A stretch of DNA of 35,582 nt from a virus: IMG/VR virus record IMGVR_UViG_3300030329_006120, positions 1 through 35,582 of that record, one strand, 5' to 3'. Position 1 is the stretch's first letter. Every line of letters starts with the position of its first letter. Shown piece by piece: positions 26,582 through 34,281 of this stretch. The notes under the pieces are model-generated. The model did no database searches. It saw only the letters and a list, made by a program, of their open reading frames with translations, and had not been told where the DNA came from. The translations under genes and the position numbers were made by a program.

Positions 26582-27568
26582 ATGGTAGCCCCCAAAGATA
26601 CATTGCTTACACCGGCGAATGAAATATGGGAAAATGGCGGATTTGATGCGGGCGACGCCCTCCCCGATCCCCCTGCTTCGCAGCATTCTAATATTAACAA
26701 TACCGCATTAGTGGATGTGACCAACGCACCCTCTATCCGTGCTGTTATGGTACCGTATGTGATAGGAGGAATCGAGGCAGTTGTGATAGACAGACCTCCC
26801 GTCCCTCCAGAAATTTCATTTTATCCGTTCCAGGGTATTAATAACCAGGTAGAAATTCTGTTAAACTCTAGTACAGGTCGGATCGCGGCAAAACCGGTAG
26901 CCATTATGGACGGTGACGCAGAGATGTTTGAGGATCAATACCTGCAGCAATATGGAAATAGCATGTCCTTTACCGAGATGGTGGCACAAGAGAAGACCTT
27001 GGAGTTTGTTAACGACGACCCTGTAAGGTCATATCAGCTGTTTCGCCTGTCTCGGGCCCCGCAATCCTACGTAGACTTTAATAGCGCAGGGATTGTAGAT
27101 TTGGACCCTCCCTACGGTATTCCTGCAGCCTTTGTGGACATTTTGCGTCCTAACCAGAAGTACTACTATTGTGCTCGCTCGCGCGATATCCATAATAACT
27201 TATCCAACCCTACCTTTGTGTTTGAGTTGGAATTGGTAGACAATAACGGACAGATATTCTTGCGTCAAGAGGTGTATACATTCCCGACTGCCCAGGCACA
27301 GAGTACAAAACCTGGACGCCGGTTTATTTACGTAGAGCCTTCTTTGCAACAAACTGCACTCGAACAAGAACAAGTAGACGCGATCGCAGTGGTTAATACT
27401 GCGGAGGCACCCCCTGATTCAATATTGGGATCGTTTGACTTGAACGAGACCTTCGATTCGGTGTGGGAGAAAGACTTTAAATTGAGAATAACTAGCAAGA
27501 AGACTGGTAGGAAACTAGATCTAAACATTAAATTTAAAAATTCGGGAATAGTTAATCAAACCGAATAA
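26582..27568 (+). CDS. Virion structural protein with FN3-like domain (328 aa)
   Basis: I choose ATG 26582 rather than the upstream in-frame start at 26441, because 26582 has a GGGGAG ribosome site and immediately follows the TAA of the previous gene; the 26441-26581 stretch is the shadow of the preceding gene's C-terminus. Visible features: VVIDRPPVPPEISFYPFQGI (~55-75), then a strand-rich region, then DILRPNQKYYYCARSRDIHN (~183-202) followed by NLSNPTFVFELELVDNNG, a fibronectin-III-like pattern with the typical K-Y-Y-Y strand. The end reads KLRITSKKTGRKLDLNIKF, a basic beta tail. No enzyme motif. Likely tail-surface protein and partner of the preceding product. Confidence 0.65.
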   Translation: MVAPKDTLLTPANEIWENGGFDAGDALPDPPASQHSNINNTALVDVTNAPSIRAVMVPYVIGGIEAVVIDRPPVPPEISFYPFQGINNQVEILLNSSTGRIAAKPVAIMDGDAEMFEDQYLQQYGNSMSFTEMVAQEKTLEFVNDDPVRSYQLFRLSRAPQSYVDFNSAGIVDLDPPYGIPAAFVDILRPNQKYYYCARSRDIHNNLSNPTFVFELELVDNNGQIFLRQEVYTFPTAQAQSTKPGRRFIYVEPSLQQTALEQEQVDAIAVVNTAEAPPDSILGSFDLNETFDSVWEKDFKLRITSKKTGRKLDLNIKFKNSGIVNQTE

Positions 27569-27606
27569 TATATTTAAGACTATTTATATGAAGAGGATAT
27601 AACATT

Positions 27607-28560
27607 ATGGCATTCTTAGATAATTCCGGCGACATCATTTTAGATGCGGTGCTGACAGATACAGGGCGCAAAAGACTGGCGCAAGGAAACGGAAGTTTCC
27701 GCATTACCAAGTTCGCTCTAGGTGATGACGAAATCGATTACGGACTCTACGACAAAGACAACGTTAGTGGCTCCGCGTATTATGATATTAACATTCTTCA
27801 GACGCCTGTCCTCGAAGCCTTTACGAACAACATGTCAAGCATGAAGTCCCGACTTCTCTCTATTGCTCGAACCGATATTCTATACCTCCCAGTGATTCGA
27901 ATCTTCAACCAGGGTGATTCTGCATTGGAAAGTAATTTTGGCAATTATGTTGTGTTGGTAGACGAGACTACGGTCGATGCTCTCACAACAGAGAAAAATG
28001 TCTTGAGTGCCGGCATTCTAAACGGATTCCAACCTCAGAACGGTAATAGGCTCGTTCGTACCGACCAGGGCTTGGACACGAATGAGTTATCCCAAGATGC
28101 GGTCATTAGTCCCGAGTTGCTTGAGACACAATATTTTGTTCAAGTTGATAACCGTCTCGGATTTCTAGTGAACCCCTCTGTAGGTGGTCGAGGTGGAGTC
28201 GCCAGTCGCACCGTCGGATTCAGCCCCGCGTCGATCGATGATGATAATATTGCAACTTACCTGTTCACCTCTGGCGACAACGCCGGCGTGGTCAGTCAAC
28301 TCCAAACAGGCGAAGCGTCAGACATCGACGGACCTCGCGGAACCCGCGTTTCTTTGAAGCTAGCATCGAGCTTAGAACTGCGAACTAGCACGTTCCTGTT
28401 CGAGCAGCTGGGATCGCAGGGTATTGCTGACATTCAGAGCGGATCACGAACGCTAGCTGCAGCAGACTATCGATTCATCGACTCAACCATGCGAGTTTCC
28501 GGAATCACCACAGGTTATACACTGGATATTCCAGTTAGATTCGTGAAGAAGACTAGTTAA
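27607..28560 (+). CDS. Virion-type protein, paralogous N-terminus with 20915-21880 (317 aa)
   Basis: The N-terminus GDIILDAVLTDTGRKRLAQG followed by GSFRITKFALGDDEIDY is a motif I associate with structural proteins of large myoviruses, though I cannot assign a named role. It matches the N-terminus of the product at 20915-21880. The rest is beta-rich with a Gly/Arg-rich loop near residue 195 (GGRGGVASR), and ends in a basic strand (VRFVKKTS). The start has a GAGGATAT ribosome region about 10 nt upstream. The 38-nt gap before it is one of the longer ones in the structural block and is AT-rich, but I see no convincing promoter there. Confidence 0.68.
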   Translation: MAFLDNSGDIILDAVLTDTGRKRLAQGNGSFRITKFALGDDEIDYGLYDKDNVSGSAYYDINILQTPVLEAFTNNMSSMKSRLLSIARTDILYLPVIRIFNQGDSALESNFGNYVVLVDETTVDALTTEKNVLSAGILNGFQPQNGNRLVRTDQGLDTNELSQDAVISPELLETQYFVQVDNRLGFLVNPSVGGRGGVASRTVGFSPASIDDDNIATYLFTSGDNAGVVSQLQTGEASDIDGPRGTRVSLKLASSLELRTSTFLFEQLGSQGIADIQSGSRTLAAADYRFIDSTMRVSGITTGYTLDIPVRFVKKTS

Positions 28561-28574
28561 TAAGGGAAGATATA

Positions 28575-29630
28575 ATGGCTACATCGTTTAAAACTTTTGA
28601 TGAAAAAGACTCTACAGTAACAAGAAATTTGTTGCACGAGGCAATTCCTATAACCGGAACCATTGTGTCGGGCACTTACGGGGATCTTAATATTAAGAAT
28701 TTCTCTCACGGTATGTTCCAGTCAGTTTATGACTACCCGTTTTTAAGCTCTTCCGCAAACCATATCTTTGATTTAACTTGCGGCTACTCGGCTACGTCCT
28801 CGCTGAATACTGCTGGATCTACACAGAACACCAAGAAGCTAAACATTTATAATCAAATGGCCCAGGTTCTGGTAGGATTCGACGCTGCCGGTGCCATTCG
28901 TCGATTTGACGAAGACGGAGACCTTTCCGTTGGAAACAAGATTAACGAAGCCTATTTCGTTAACTTCTCTAGGCTCTTAGCCAAAGATGAAATCAAGAAA
29001 GGCAGCTTCAGTTTAACACTGGGCGCAGGATCTACTTATGCTTCTCCATGGGGAAGCACGATCGAGCTGGTAGACCTCAGCGGCTCAGACGGCTACAAAG
29101 TAAACTCTCCTGCTGGAGAATACGGAATTCTCTATGCCACCGGCTCCGCGTTGGACGCGGGGGTGATTGATTCCACCGGACACGCCCCAGCTGGATTACT
29201 TTATTATCAAGCCGGCATTGCAGTCTTGAGTGCATCAGTCTTTGGTAGTCTCCTTACGACTCCTGTAGAATTCAATGCTGCTGGAGAGGGTGTAGAAGCG
29301 GTCCTCTCCGGGACTGCTATTTCAGGCAACTGCGACGATGTTCGACATCGAACGCAGAACATTGCATTCAATAACACAGTAGAGCTAAATTCAACCATTT
29401 ACTTCTGCCGGGCTAACAACTCCGACTTCAACTACTCAAGTAACCCAACATATTTGAGCAGCAGTAAAATGGTGGTGAAGAATAACTCACAGGATCTTCC
29501 CATCTCTTATGTTACTGCGGTAGGACTCTATTCGGCAGACAATGAGCTTTTGGCGGTAGCCAAGTTGTCAGAGCCTTTAAAGAAGGATCCGGCTAACGAA
29601 TTTACCCTTAGAGTGAGACTAGATTATTAA
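28575..29630 (+). CDS. Virion-type protein, C-terminal paralogue of 29651-30871 (351 aa)
   Basis: Unnamed. The C-terminal ~70 residues contain YSSNPTYLSSS, then SYVTAVGLYSADNELLAVAK, LSEPLKK and a final FTLRVRLDY. The next gene ends with the same series (QSNNPTFVEFS, YISKIGVYDDRQNLIGIAK, VATPVKK, FTFKIKLDL). This is clear evidence of a shared C-terminal domain. The N-terminal part differs: a helix-poor stretch with GTIVSGTYGDLNIKNFSHGM and a central Ser/Gly-rich region (residues ~150-250) containing ASPWGSTIELVDLSGSDGYK. Ribosome site GGGAAG lies about 8 nt before the ATG. Likely a tail tube-, neck- or fibre-associated structural protein; which one cannot be told from the sequence. Confidence 0.66.
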   Translation: MATSFKTFDEKDSTVTRNLLHEAIPITGTIVSGTYGDLNIKNFSHGMFQSVYDYPFLSSSANHIFDLTCGYSATSSLNTAGSTQNTKKLNIYNQMAQVLVGFDAAGAIRRFDEDGDLSVGNKINEAYFVNFSRLLAKDEIKKGSFSLTLGAGSTYASPWGSTIELVDLSGSDGYKVNSPAGEYGILYATGSALDAGVIDSTGHAPAGLLYYQAGIAVLSASVFGSLLTTPVEFNAAGEGVEAVLSGTAISGNCDDVRHRTQNIAFNNTVELNSTIYFCRANNSDFNYSSNPTYLSSSKMVVKNNSQDLPISYVTAVGLYSADNELLAVAKLSEPLKKDPANEFTLRVRLDY

Positions 29631-29650
29631 TATCTTTTTACGGTAATGCT

Positions 29651-30871
29651 ATGTCAATATATAGATTTAATAGCAACGATGTTTACGTTAATACCGTAAA
29701 GCTTAACCCTAGCATTAAATTTGTAGTTTATAGTGGGTCATCGTATTATAACAATGTTCCTAATATTTCTGGTGCCTTTGCTGATCCGATTCGTTTAACC
29801 GACTCCGGACATGTTTCTTTGTATGAGTTAAACATTGACAGAACAGCCAGCGTTACGGGGAGAACTATTGGCGGCGAAGCTCCAGACACCGGACTTATCT
29901 ATCCATGGGTGGTAAAGAACGGCTCACGGATTGCGTTTCGCACCACGGACTCGGCTGTCTTCAATTCGTCTTCGTATGGCTCGCTTGTAACCAGCTCTTA
30001 CCCACTGGTCTCCAGTATCACAAAAGAGTTTTGGTCATCCACCGATCCGCGTTTTGATGCAAATCCTGTTTATGTCAGTGCGGATAATATGACGGGATCA
30101 GTCTCGCATATTCTTGCTTTAAAAAACACGATAAATAATTATGCCTACATTAATCCTCAATTTCAATATTCATCTTCAGCTAGAGATTTTAACAATATTG
30201 ACCTCGGCTTAGTGAGTATTCCTACTGTCTTTTACGGCTCTCAAATTGCCAAAGGCACGATCGATTTAAATTTTTATTTTACCGGCACCTTAATCGGGCG
30301 CGCCCAGGACACAAATCATGACGGCGTACTGTATGAAACCTACGGCGCTAACGCCGGCGCTCCTATTGGGTTAGCTTTATACAACGAGGGCTTCTTGATC
30401 CTTACCGGCGCCCACGCCCTGTCTGCCGAGCAAGACAATTATACGGGATCTTTGGACAACCCTAGGTGGATATACTTTGCTCAATCGATTTCGGGATCCA
30501 TTACGGCACCCCGGTCGACTTTCATAATGGAGATGAGTGGTACCACTCGGGTACAGACTCTCACTATGTTTGCGACAGCGCCGAAGGGACAACTTAACCA
30601 ATCGAACAATCCGACTTTTGTCGAATTCTCCACAGCGGATTATGCTGCCACAGGATCGAAGACATATTTGGAAAACAACAAGCAGGTAATTAAAAATATT
30701 GTTAGTTCCTCGTTCCCGGACCCTACTGGGTCGTTTGAAAAGACGACATATATCTCTAAGATCGGGGTATACGATGATCGGCAAAATCTTATCGGCATCG
30801 CCAAGGTTGCTACCCCTGTTAAAAAAACGGTAGAACGAGATTTTACATTTAAGATTAAACTAGATCTTTAG
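29651..30871 (+). CDS. Virion-type protein, C-terminal paralogue of 28575-29630 (406 aa)
   Basis: Shares the C-terminal ~85 residues with the preceding gene (SNNPTF, IGVYDDRQNLIGIAKVATPV, then KK and a terminal KIKLDL strand). The N-terminal and middle parts are beta-rich and Ser/Thr/Tyr/Asn-rich (KFVVYSGSSYYNNVPNIS; GTIDLNFYFTGTLIGRAQDT), as in fibre or sheath-surface proteins, with no transmembrane helix. It is the last clear structural gene; after its stop the genes become small and then turn to nucleic-acid enzymes. A duplication of the C-terminal domain with divergence of the N-terminal part explains the pair best. Confidence 0.66.
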   Translation: MSIYRFNSNDVYVNTVKLNPSIKFVVYSGSSYYNNVPNISGAFADPIRLTDSGHVSLYELNIDRTASVTGRTIGGEAPDTGLIYPWVVKNGSRIAFRTTDSAVFNSSSYGSLVTSSYPLVSSITKEFWSSTDPRFDANPVYVSADNMTGSVSHILALKNTINNYAYINPQFQYSSSARDFNNIDLGLVSIPTVFYGSQIAKGTIDLNFYFTGTLIGRAQDTNHDGVLYETYGANAGAPIGLALYNEGFLILTGAHALSAEQDNYTGSLDNPRWIYFAQSISGSITAPRSTFIMEMSGTTRVQTLTMFATAPKGQLNQSNNPTFVEFSTADYAATGSKTYLENNKQVIKNIVSSSFPDPTGSFEKTTYISKIGVYDDRQNLIGIAKVATPVKKTVERDFTFKIKLDL

Positions 30872-30899
30872 TAGAATACGATTAGCTTTGTGAGGACCC

Positions 30900-31085
30900 A
30901 TGGACACAGAAAAAGAACAACGACGTGCGCAAATTGCACTACAAAAGCAAGTCTCAGAAATGAGAGCCCTTGTTGACACACTCCAGACTGCTTTGCGCAG
31001 AGCAGAGAATGTGCTTGTAGGGCATGAAAAATACGACTATGTATTCCCACAATCTGCCAAGTGGGCAATGAATGAAAAGCTTTAG
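30900..31085 (+). CDS. Small helical/coiled-coil protein, unknown function (61 aa)
   Basis: The ATG at 30900 follows a GAGG ribosome site. The first ~40 residues are almost all helix-forming with hydrophobic positions spaced as in a coiled coil (ALQKQVSEMRALVDTLQTAL). The last 20 are aromatic-rich (KYDYVFPQSAKWAMNEKL). The gene stops 2 nt before the next start, which supports a real small gene in an operon. No family recognised; a structural or regulatory accessory role is possible. Confidence 0.55.
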   Translation: MDTEKEQRRAQIALQKQVSEMRALVDTLQTALRRAENVLVGHEKYDYVFPQSAKWAMNEKL

Positions 31086-31087
31086 AT

Positions 31088-31288
31088 ATGGAACGAGAAG
31101 AAGTAATCCGACTCGTATATCACTCATTACGCGATGCAATTAATGATTTGAATTTTGTTGAACAGAAAGGCAAAACTATCATTTGCTATAAGAAGACAGA
31201 AAAAGGCAAAGGAAAGAAAATCTCTATTAACCTTCGTCTTAAATTTGAAGATTTGGAATTTGTTACTTGGGATGACATAATGCCATGA
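31088..31288 (+). CDS. Small basic protein, unknown function (66 aa)
   Basis: The N-terminus is an acidic helix (MEREEVIRLVYHSLRDAIND), followed by a strand-like Lys-rich stretch (KTIICYKKTEKGKGKKISIN) and a beta/acidic tail ending WDDIMP. The stop (TGA) overlaps the start of the DUF2061 gene in an ATGA arrangement, and it starts 2 nt after the previous stop. That tight packing is the main evidence that it is real. No enzyme motif or known family seen. Confidence 0.55.
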   Translation: MEREEVIRLVYHSLRDAINDLNFVEQKGKTIICYKKTEKGKGKKISINLRLKFEDLEFVTWDDIMP

Positions 31289-31503
31289 CCAAGCCATCTA
31301 TTGATAGAGCGCGCCACATTCTTAAGGCTGTTACTTGGCGTATTATTGGCACCCTGGACACTATGTTCTTGGGATGGCTTATTTCAGGCGACCTAAAGGT
31401 GGGTCTTACTATAGGATCTTTGGAGTTGGTCACGAAGATGTTCCTTTACTATTTGCATGAACGCGCATGGTATCACATAGACTTTGGAGTAAACAGTAGG
31501 TAA
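31285..31503 (+). CDS. DUF2061 family membrane protein (72 aa)
   Basis: The full sequence follows the DUF2061 pattern: KAVTWRIIGTLDTMFLGWLI, SGDLKVGLTIGSLELVTKMF, LYYLHERAWYHIDFG. Two hydrophobic helices (about residues 14-33 and 37-58) are linked by a short GD-containing turn, and the family's closing HERAWY motif is present. Length (72 aa) is typical. The molecular function of DUF2061 is unknown; it is presumably inserted in the host inner membrane. It overlaps the upstream gene by 4 nt and its TAA overlaps the ATG of the RuvC-like gene by 1 nt, so it is translated with DNA-processing genes. Carrying a host-like membrane protein between tail and replication genes is unusual enough to note. 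Confidence 0.87.
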   Translation: MTKPSIDRARHILKAVTWRIIGTLDTMFLGWLISGDLKVGLTIGSLELVTKMFLYYLHERAWYHIDFGVNSR

Positions 31504-32036
31504 TGATTTTAGGATTAGACATTTCAACAAGCATAACAGGATATACTCTTTTAAGTAACGAAGGTCAAATTGAATCTGTAGGACACATCGACCTACGGAA
31601 AGAAAAGAACTTTTTTCGCAAGGCCGTCCTGGTCGAGCAGAGGCTCAACCAAATAACCAGCTATACGGAGATTGAGGCGATCTATATCGAACAATCTTTG
31701 CATTCCTTCCGAGCAGGACGTTCCTCAGCGCAGACTTTGTCATTATTATCAAAATTTAATGGCGTTGTGGCATGGATGTGTTATAATTTGTTCAGCTTGG
31801 AGCCCCAGTTTCTTGCGGCAACATCAGCTCGCAAGCTTTGCGGCATTAAGGTCCCCCGCGGCAGGAAAGCAAAAGAAGTAGTTTTTGATTTTGTGCTTGA
31901 CTATGCGGATGGGTTTGATGTAGAATATACAAGATTCGGTAATCCAAAGCCAGGATATGGTGACAGAGCCGATAGCTATGTGATTGCAAAGGCTGGACTC
32001 ATCTGTGAAAGACAAAAAGCTCAAGATCTTAACTAG
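31503..32036 (+). CDS. RuvC-like Holliday-junction resolvase/endonuclease (177 aa)
   Basis: Shows an RNase H-fold RuvC signature: D6 in ILGLDISTS at the first strand, E63 in AIYIEQSLHSF at the fourth strand, and D154/D157 in GDRADSYVIAKAG in the last helix. These are the acidic residues that bind the two catalytic metal ions. A loop S-F-R-A-G-R-S-S (67-75) matches the substrate-facing region after the second acidic residue. Length is normal for RuvC-like phage enzymes. It probably resolves branched DNA during replication, recombination or packaging, a job done by gp49 (endonuclease VII, a different fold) in T4. It overlaps the start of the primase gene by 32 nt with the start I prefer. Confidence 0.86.
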   Translation: MILGLDISTSITGYTLLSNEGQIESVGHIDLRKEKNFFRKAVLVEQRLNQITSYTEIEAIYIEQSLHSFRAGRSSAQTLSLLSKFNGVVAWMCYNLFSLEPQFLAATSARKLCGIKVPRGRKAKEVVFDFVLDYADGFDVEYTRFGNPKPGYGDRADSYVIAKAGLICERQKAQDLN

Positions 32037-32940
32037 AGTACTCGGACCGTCCTATCGGACTAATAATGAATTTCTTTTTAAGTGCCCTTATTGTGATCAT
32101 CATAAGCGCAAGTTTTCTGTTAACCTCGACAAAGGTTACTACAAGTGTTGGGTCTGTGATACGCGCGGCAAGAACATTTACCGTGTTGTTAGAAGATTCG
32201 GTACGAATCATGATAAAGGACAGTGGCGAGAGTTTACAGACGCTGTTGAATACGACAAGCTCGAAGATCTTTTCGCAGAGAAAGTCGAAGAAAAACAAGT
32301 AGTTGAGATGCCAGAGGGCTTTGTGTCCCTCGCCAACAAGGATGTTCCACCCACAGGGTTTGCAGCGCGCAACTATTTGCGCAAGCGCAGCATTGACAAA
32401 AAAGACATTGTGTGGTGGAAGATGGGATATTGCGCCAATGGCGAGTATGAAGGTCGCATCATCATTCCGTCGTTTGATGAAGAAGGCGATCTGACCTACT
32501 TTGTATCTCGCTCCTACGACAAGAAGTTTTATCCCAAATATAAGAACCCGCCAGTTAGCAAGAATATCATTTTCAACGACTTGTTCGTGGATTGGAGTTC
32601 CGATATCATTTTGGTGGAGGGTGTATTTGATGCGATTACAGCAGGCAGAAACGCCGTGCCCATCCTGGGATCTACGTTAAATCAGAACTCTGTTTTGCTC
32701 CGCAAGATCGTGAAAGAAGATGCGGGAGTTTATGTGGCTTTGGACCCTGACGCAAAGAAGAAAGAGCTTGAGATTATCAAGACTTTGCTCGATTTTGATA
32801 TTGAGGTTTGGAAGGTTGATATTGGCGACAACGAGGATGTTGGCTCGATGAACAAGAAACAATTCCGAAAATGCCTGGAAAATGCGACCCTTATCACCCC
32901 AGACAACTATTTATTGTTGACGCTCACAATGTCCGTCTAG
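32005..32940 (+). CDS. DNA primase, DnaG type with zinc ribbon and TOPRIM (311 aa)
   Basis: I place the start at GTG 32005 (MKDKKLKIL). The upstream in-frame TTG at 31984 gives 7 extra residues inside the RuvC gene; neither start has a strong ribosome site. Residues 27-51 hold a zinc ribbon: CPYC, 17 residues, CWVC. Residues ~200-282 form the TOPRIM domain with E205 in ILVEGVFDAITAG, D247 and D249 in VALDPDA, and a later GDNEDVGSM acidic stretch. This is the DnaG/T4 gp61 architecture, making RNA primers at the fork. There is no C-terminal helicase-interaction domain of bacterial DnaG length. No replicative helicase is in the window. Confidence 0.9.
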   Translation: MKDKKLKILTRVLGPSYRTNNEFLFKCPYCDHHKRKFSVNLDKGYYKCWVCDTRGKNIYRVVRRFGTNHDKGQWREFTDAVEYDKLEDLFAEKVEEKQVVEMPEGFVSLANKDVPPTGFAARNYLRKRSIDKKDIVWWKMGYCANGEYEGRIIIPSFDEEGDLTYFVSRSYDKKFYPKYKNPPVSKNIIFNDLFVDWSSDIILVEGVFDAITAGRNAVPILGSTLNQNSVLLRKIVKEDAGVYVALDPDAKKKELEIIKTLLDFDIEVWKVDIGDNEDVGSMNKKQFRKCLENATLITPDNYLLLTLTMSV

Positions 32941-32947
32941 GAGTCCT

Positions 32948-33163
32948 ATGAAAATCTCAACATCGCGCCTAAAGCAAATCATCCACGAGGAACTCTTTTA
33001 TCGAGAGTTTCATCGAGGAACACAAGAATTAGAAGAAGCCAAGAAAGCCAAGGACGAGCGCATCTCGCGAAAGATCGCCTATTTGGTTGACAAAGAAGGA
33101 AAAGATCCGAAACAGGCGACGGCAATTGCTCACTCAATGGAAGAGCGTGGAGAACTAGAATGA
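32948..33163 (+). CDS. Tagged small protein 1: MKI-tag plus short helical body (71 aa)
   Basis: First of six consecutive genes with a shared N-terminal tag (MKISTSRLKQIIHEEL here). A strong ribosome site, TAGGAG, overlaps the end of the primase gene, 5 nt before ATG. The body is short and helical: charged linker (ELEEAKKAKDERISRK), then DPKQATAIAHSMEERGELE, a helix seen in small phage proteins with a K-Q-A-x-A-I-A-x-S-M pattern. The stop (TGA) overlaps the start of the next gene by 4 nt (ATGA). Function unknown; see the tag cassette finding. Confidence 0.7.
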   Translation: MKISTSRLKQIIHEELFYREFHRGTQELEEAKKAKDERISRKIAYLVDKEGKDPKQATAIAHSMEERGELE

Positions 33164-33483
33164 AAATCACCAAACAAAGACTAAAAGAGATTATCAAGGA
33201 AGAGCTTCAATCGGAAGCACGCCCTGCTTCGGAACGCCCCGATAGAGGAGGGCCCACCTTTGACATGAGCGTTGAAGAGTTAGTCAACGAAGCTCAATTG
33301 GCTTTGAGGCAGCTTGACGAGAGCGTCCTTGATTTTAACAGCGCTATCGCTCGCCTCACAGAAGAGCCTCACAAGCTAGGAGAGTTTGTGCACCTTAGCA
33401 CTCATGGTCGGATGCTGGGGGATAAGCTAGAAGACCTCAAAGAACGATGGACGATTGCTTTGGGCAATTCTCAAAAGGAATAA
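33160..33483 (+). CDS. Tagged small protein 2: MKI-tag plus helical body (107 aa)
   Basis: Second tag gene; tag is MKITKQRLKEIIKEEL, nearly identical at DNA level to that of gene 3 (about 4 differences in 47 bases). The body begins with a polar, probably disordered stretch (residues ~17-40) and then a long amphipathic helical region (EELVNEAQLALRQLDESVLD; HLSTHGRMLGDKLEDLKERW). GGAG lies upstream in the end of gene 1, with an ATGA overlap. No enzymatic motif is visible and it is not related in its body to the other five. Confidence 0.7.
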   Translation: MKITKQRLKEIIKEELQSEARPASERPDRGGPTFDMSVEELVNEAQLALRQLDESVLDFNSAIARLTEEPHKLGEFVHLSTHGRMLGDKLEDLKERWTIALGNSQKE

Positions 33484-33488
33484 TCAAA

Positions 33489-33989
33489 ATGAAAATCACC
33501 AAACAAAGACTTAAAGAGATCATCAAAGAAGAGCTGGATGCCATGCGCGGCTCTGTCCGTCTCGGCGCTGACATTGATGAACTGCCGGAGCCGGAGGAGG
33601 AGGAAGATCTTTCTCGGGAAGGTGGAACTTCTCTGGAGCGTCTCCTCAATAAGCTATTAATTAGAGTAGAGGTAGACCGCTTTGAAAGCGCCGAAGAAGC
33701 CGCAGAATGGCTGGGCGTTGACGAGACTGACGAGGAGCTAATGGGCTATCTTAGAAAGGTTATGGACGATTCCTTCTTGGCTCCGATGGAAGAAGGTTGG
33801 GGACAAGGAGATCGCGCATACCAGCAGGCTACCCAGCTTTTGGGCAAGCACGCACAGATGCATGGACTTCGCAATGCGGTTGCCACTGCGCTTCGTCAGA
33901 AGAGGATCAGCCCCCAGCAGGTTCAAAGAGCCGCTCAGGGTGCAGTCTCATCTTATCAGGTAGCCCAGCGACTAGGTTTAGGAGAATAA
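33489..33989 (+). CDS. Tagged small protein 3: MKI-tag plus ~150-aa body (166 aa)
   Basis: I choose ATG 33489 because it produces the tag MKITKQRLKEIIKEEL found in the neighbouring genes and has an AAGGA site 9 nt upstream; an earlier in-frame ATG at 33447 lies inside gene 2 and would put 14 extra residues before the tag. The body has an acidic stretch of mostly Glu, Pro and Asp (residues ~30-45), then helical modules: RLLNKLLIRVEVDRFESAEE, AAEWLGVDETDEELMGYLRK, and a C-terminal Gln/Ala-rich helix bundle (RISPQQVQRAAQGAVSSYQV). The stop is 1 nt before gene 4. No known family. Confidence 0.72.
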   Translation: MKITKQRLKEIIKEELDAMRGSVRLGADIDELPEPEEEEDLSREGGTSLERLLNKLLIRVEVDRFESAEEAAEWLGVDETDEELMGYLRKVMDDSFLAPMEEGWGQGDRAYQQATQLLGKHAQMHGLRNAVATALRQKRISPQQVQRAAQGAVSSYQVAQRLGLGE

Positions 33990-33990
33990 A

Positions 33991-34281
33991 ATGAAGATTT
34001 CAAAAGCAAAACTACGACAGATCATCCGCGAAGAGCTTAACGAGAGCGAGTGGGACGACCCCTCGACGGCTCGGTCCTCGGCCGAAGCGGCTCACGATCT
34101 AACTAAGGGCGCTCCCATTGACGCTCTTCTTCGGGCTCTGCGTGTAGTATCCTCCCCGATGTTAGACGCAACAATTCGTAAGCTAGCCTTCGATGTCGTT
34201 AAAGATTTGGAAGAGGCGGATTTCAATGATTTTGTTGCAGCTCTGCAGTATGCACGCGACCCTCACGGCGAAGGTTTTTAA
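33991..34281 (+). CDS. Tagged small protein 4: MKI-tag plus helical body (96 aa)
   Basis: The tag is MKISKAKLRQIIREEL, with AGGAG 8 nt before the ATG. After a polar Asp/Ser stretch (~17-38) the body is a compact helical domain: GAPIDALLRALRVVSSPMLD, ATIRKLAFDVVKDLEEADF, NDFVAALQYARD. It ends GEGF-stop, 1 nt before gene 5 begins. Not recognised; the body differs from those of the other tag genes, while the tag is almost identical to that of gene 5. Confidence 0.7.
   Translation: MKISKAKLRQIIREELNESEWDDPSTARSSAEAAHDLTKGAPIDALLRALRVVSSPMLDATIRKLAFDVVKDLEEADFNDFVAALQYARDPHGEGF

Noticed and set aside
27578-27595. TATTTATA just upstream of the 27607 gene, resembling a T4 late promoter (TATAAATA)
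   Set aside because: The match is on the minus strand, pointing away from the gene, and lies in AT-rich sequence where it is expected by chance.
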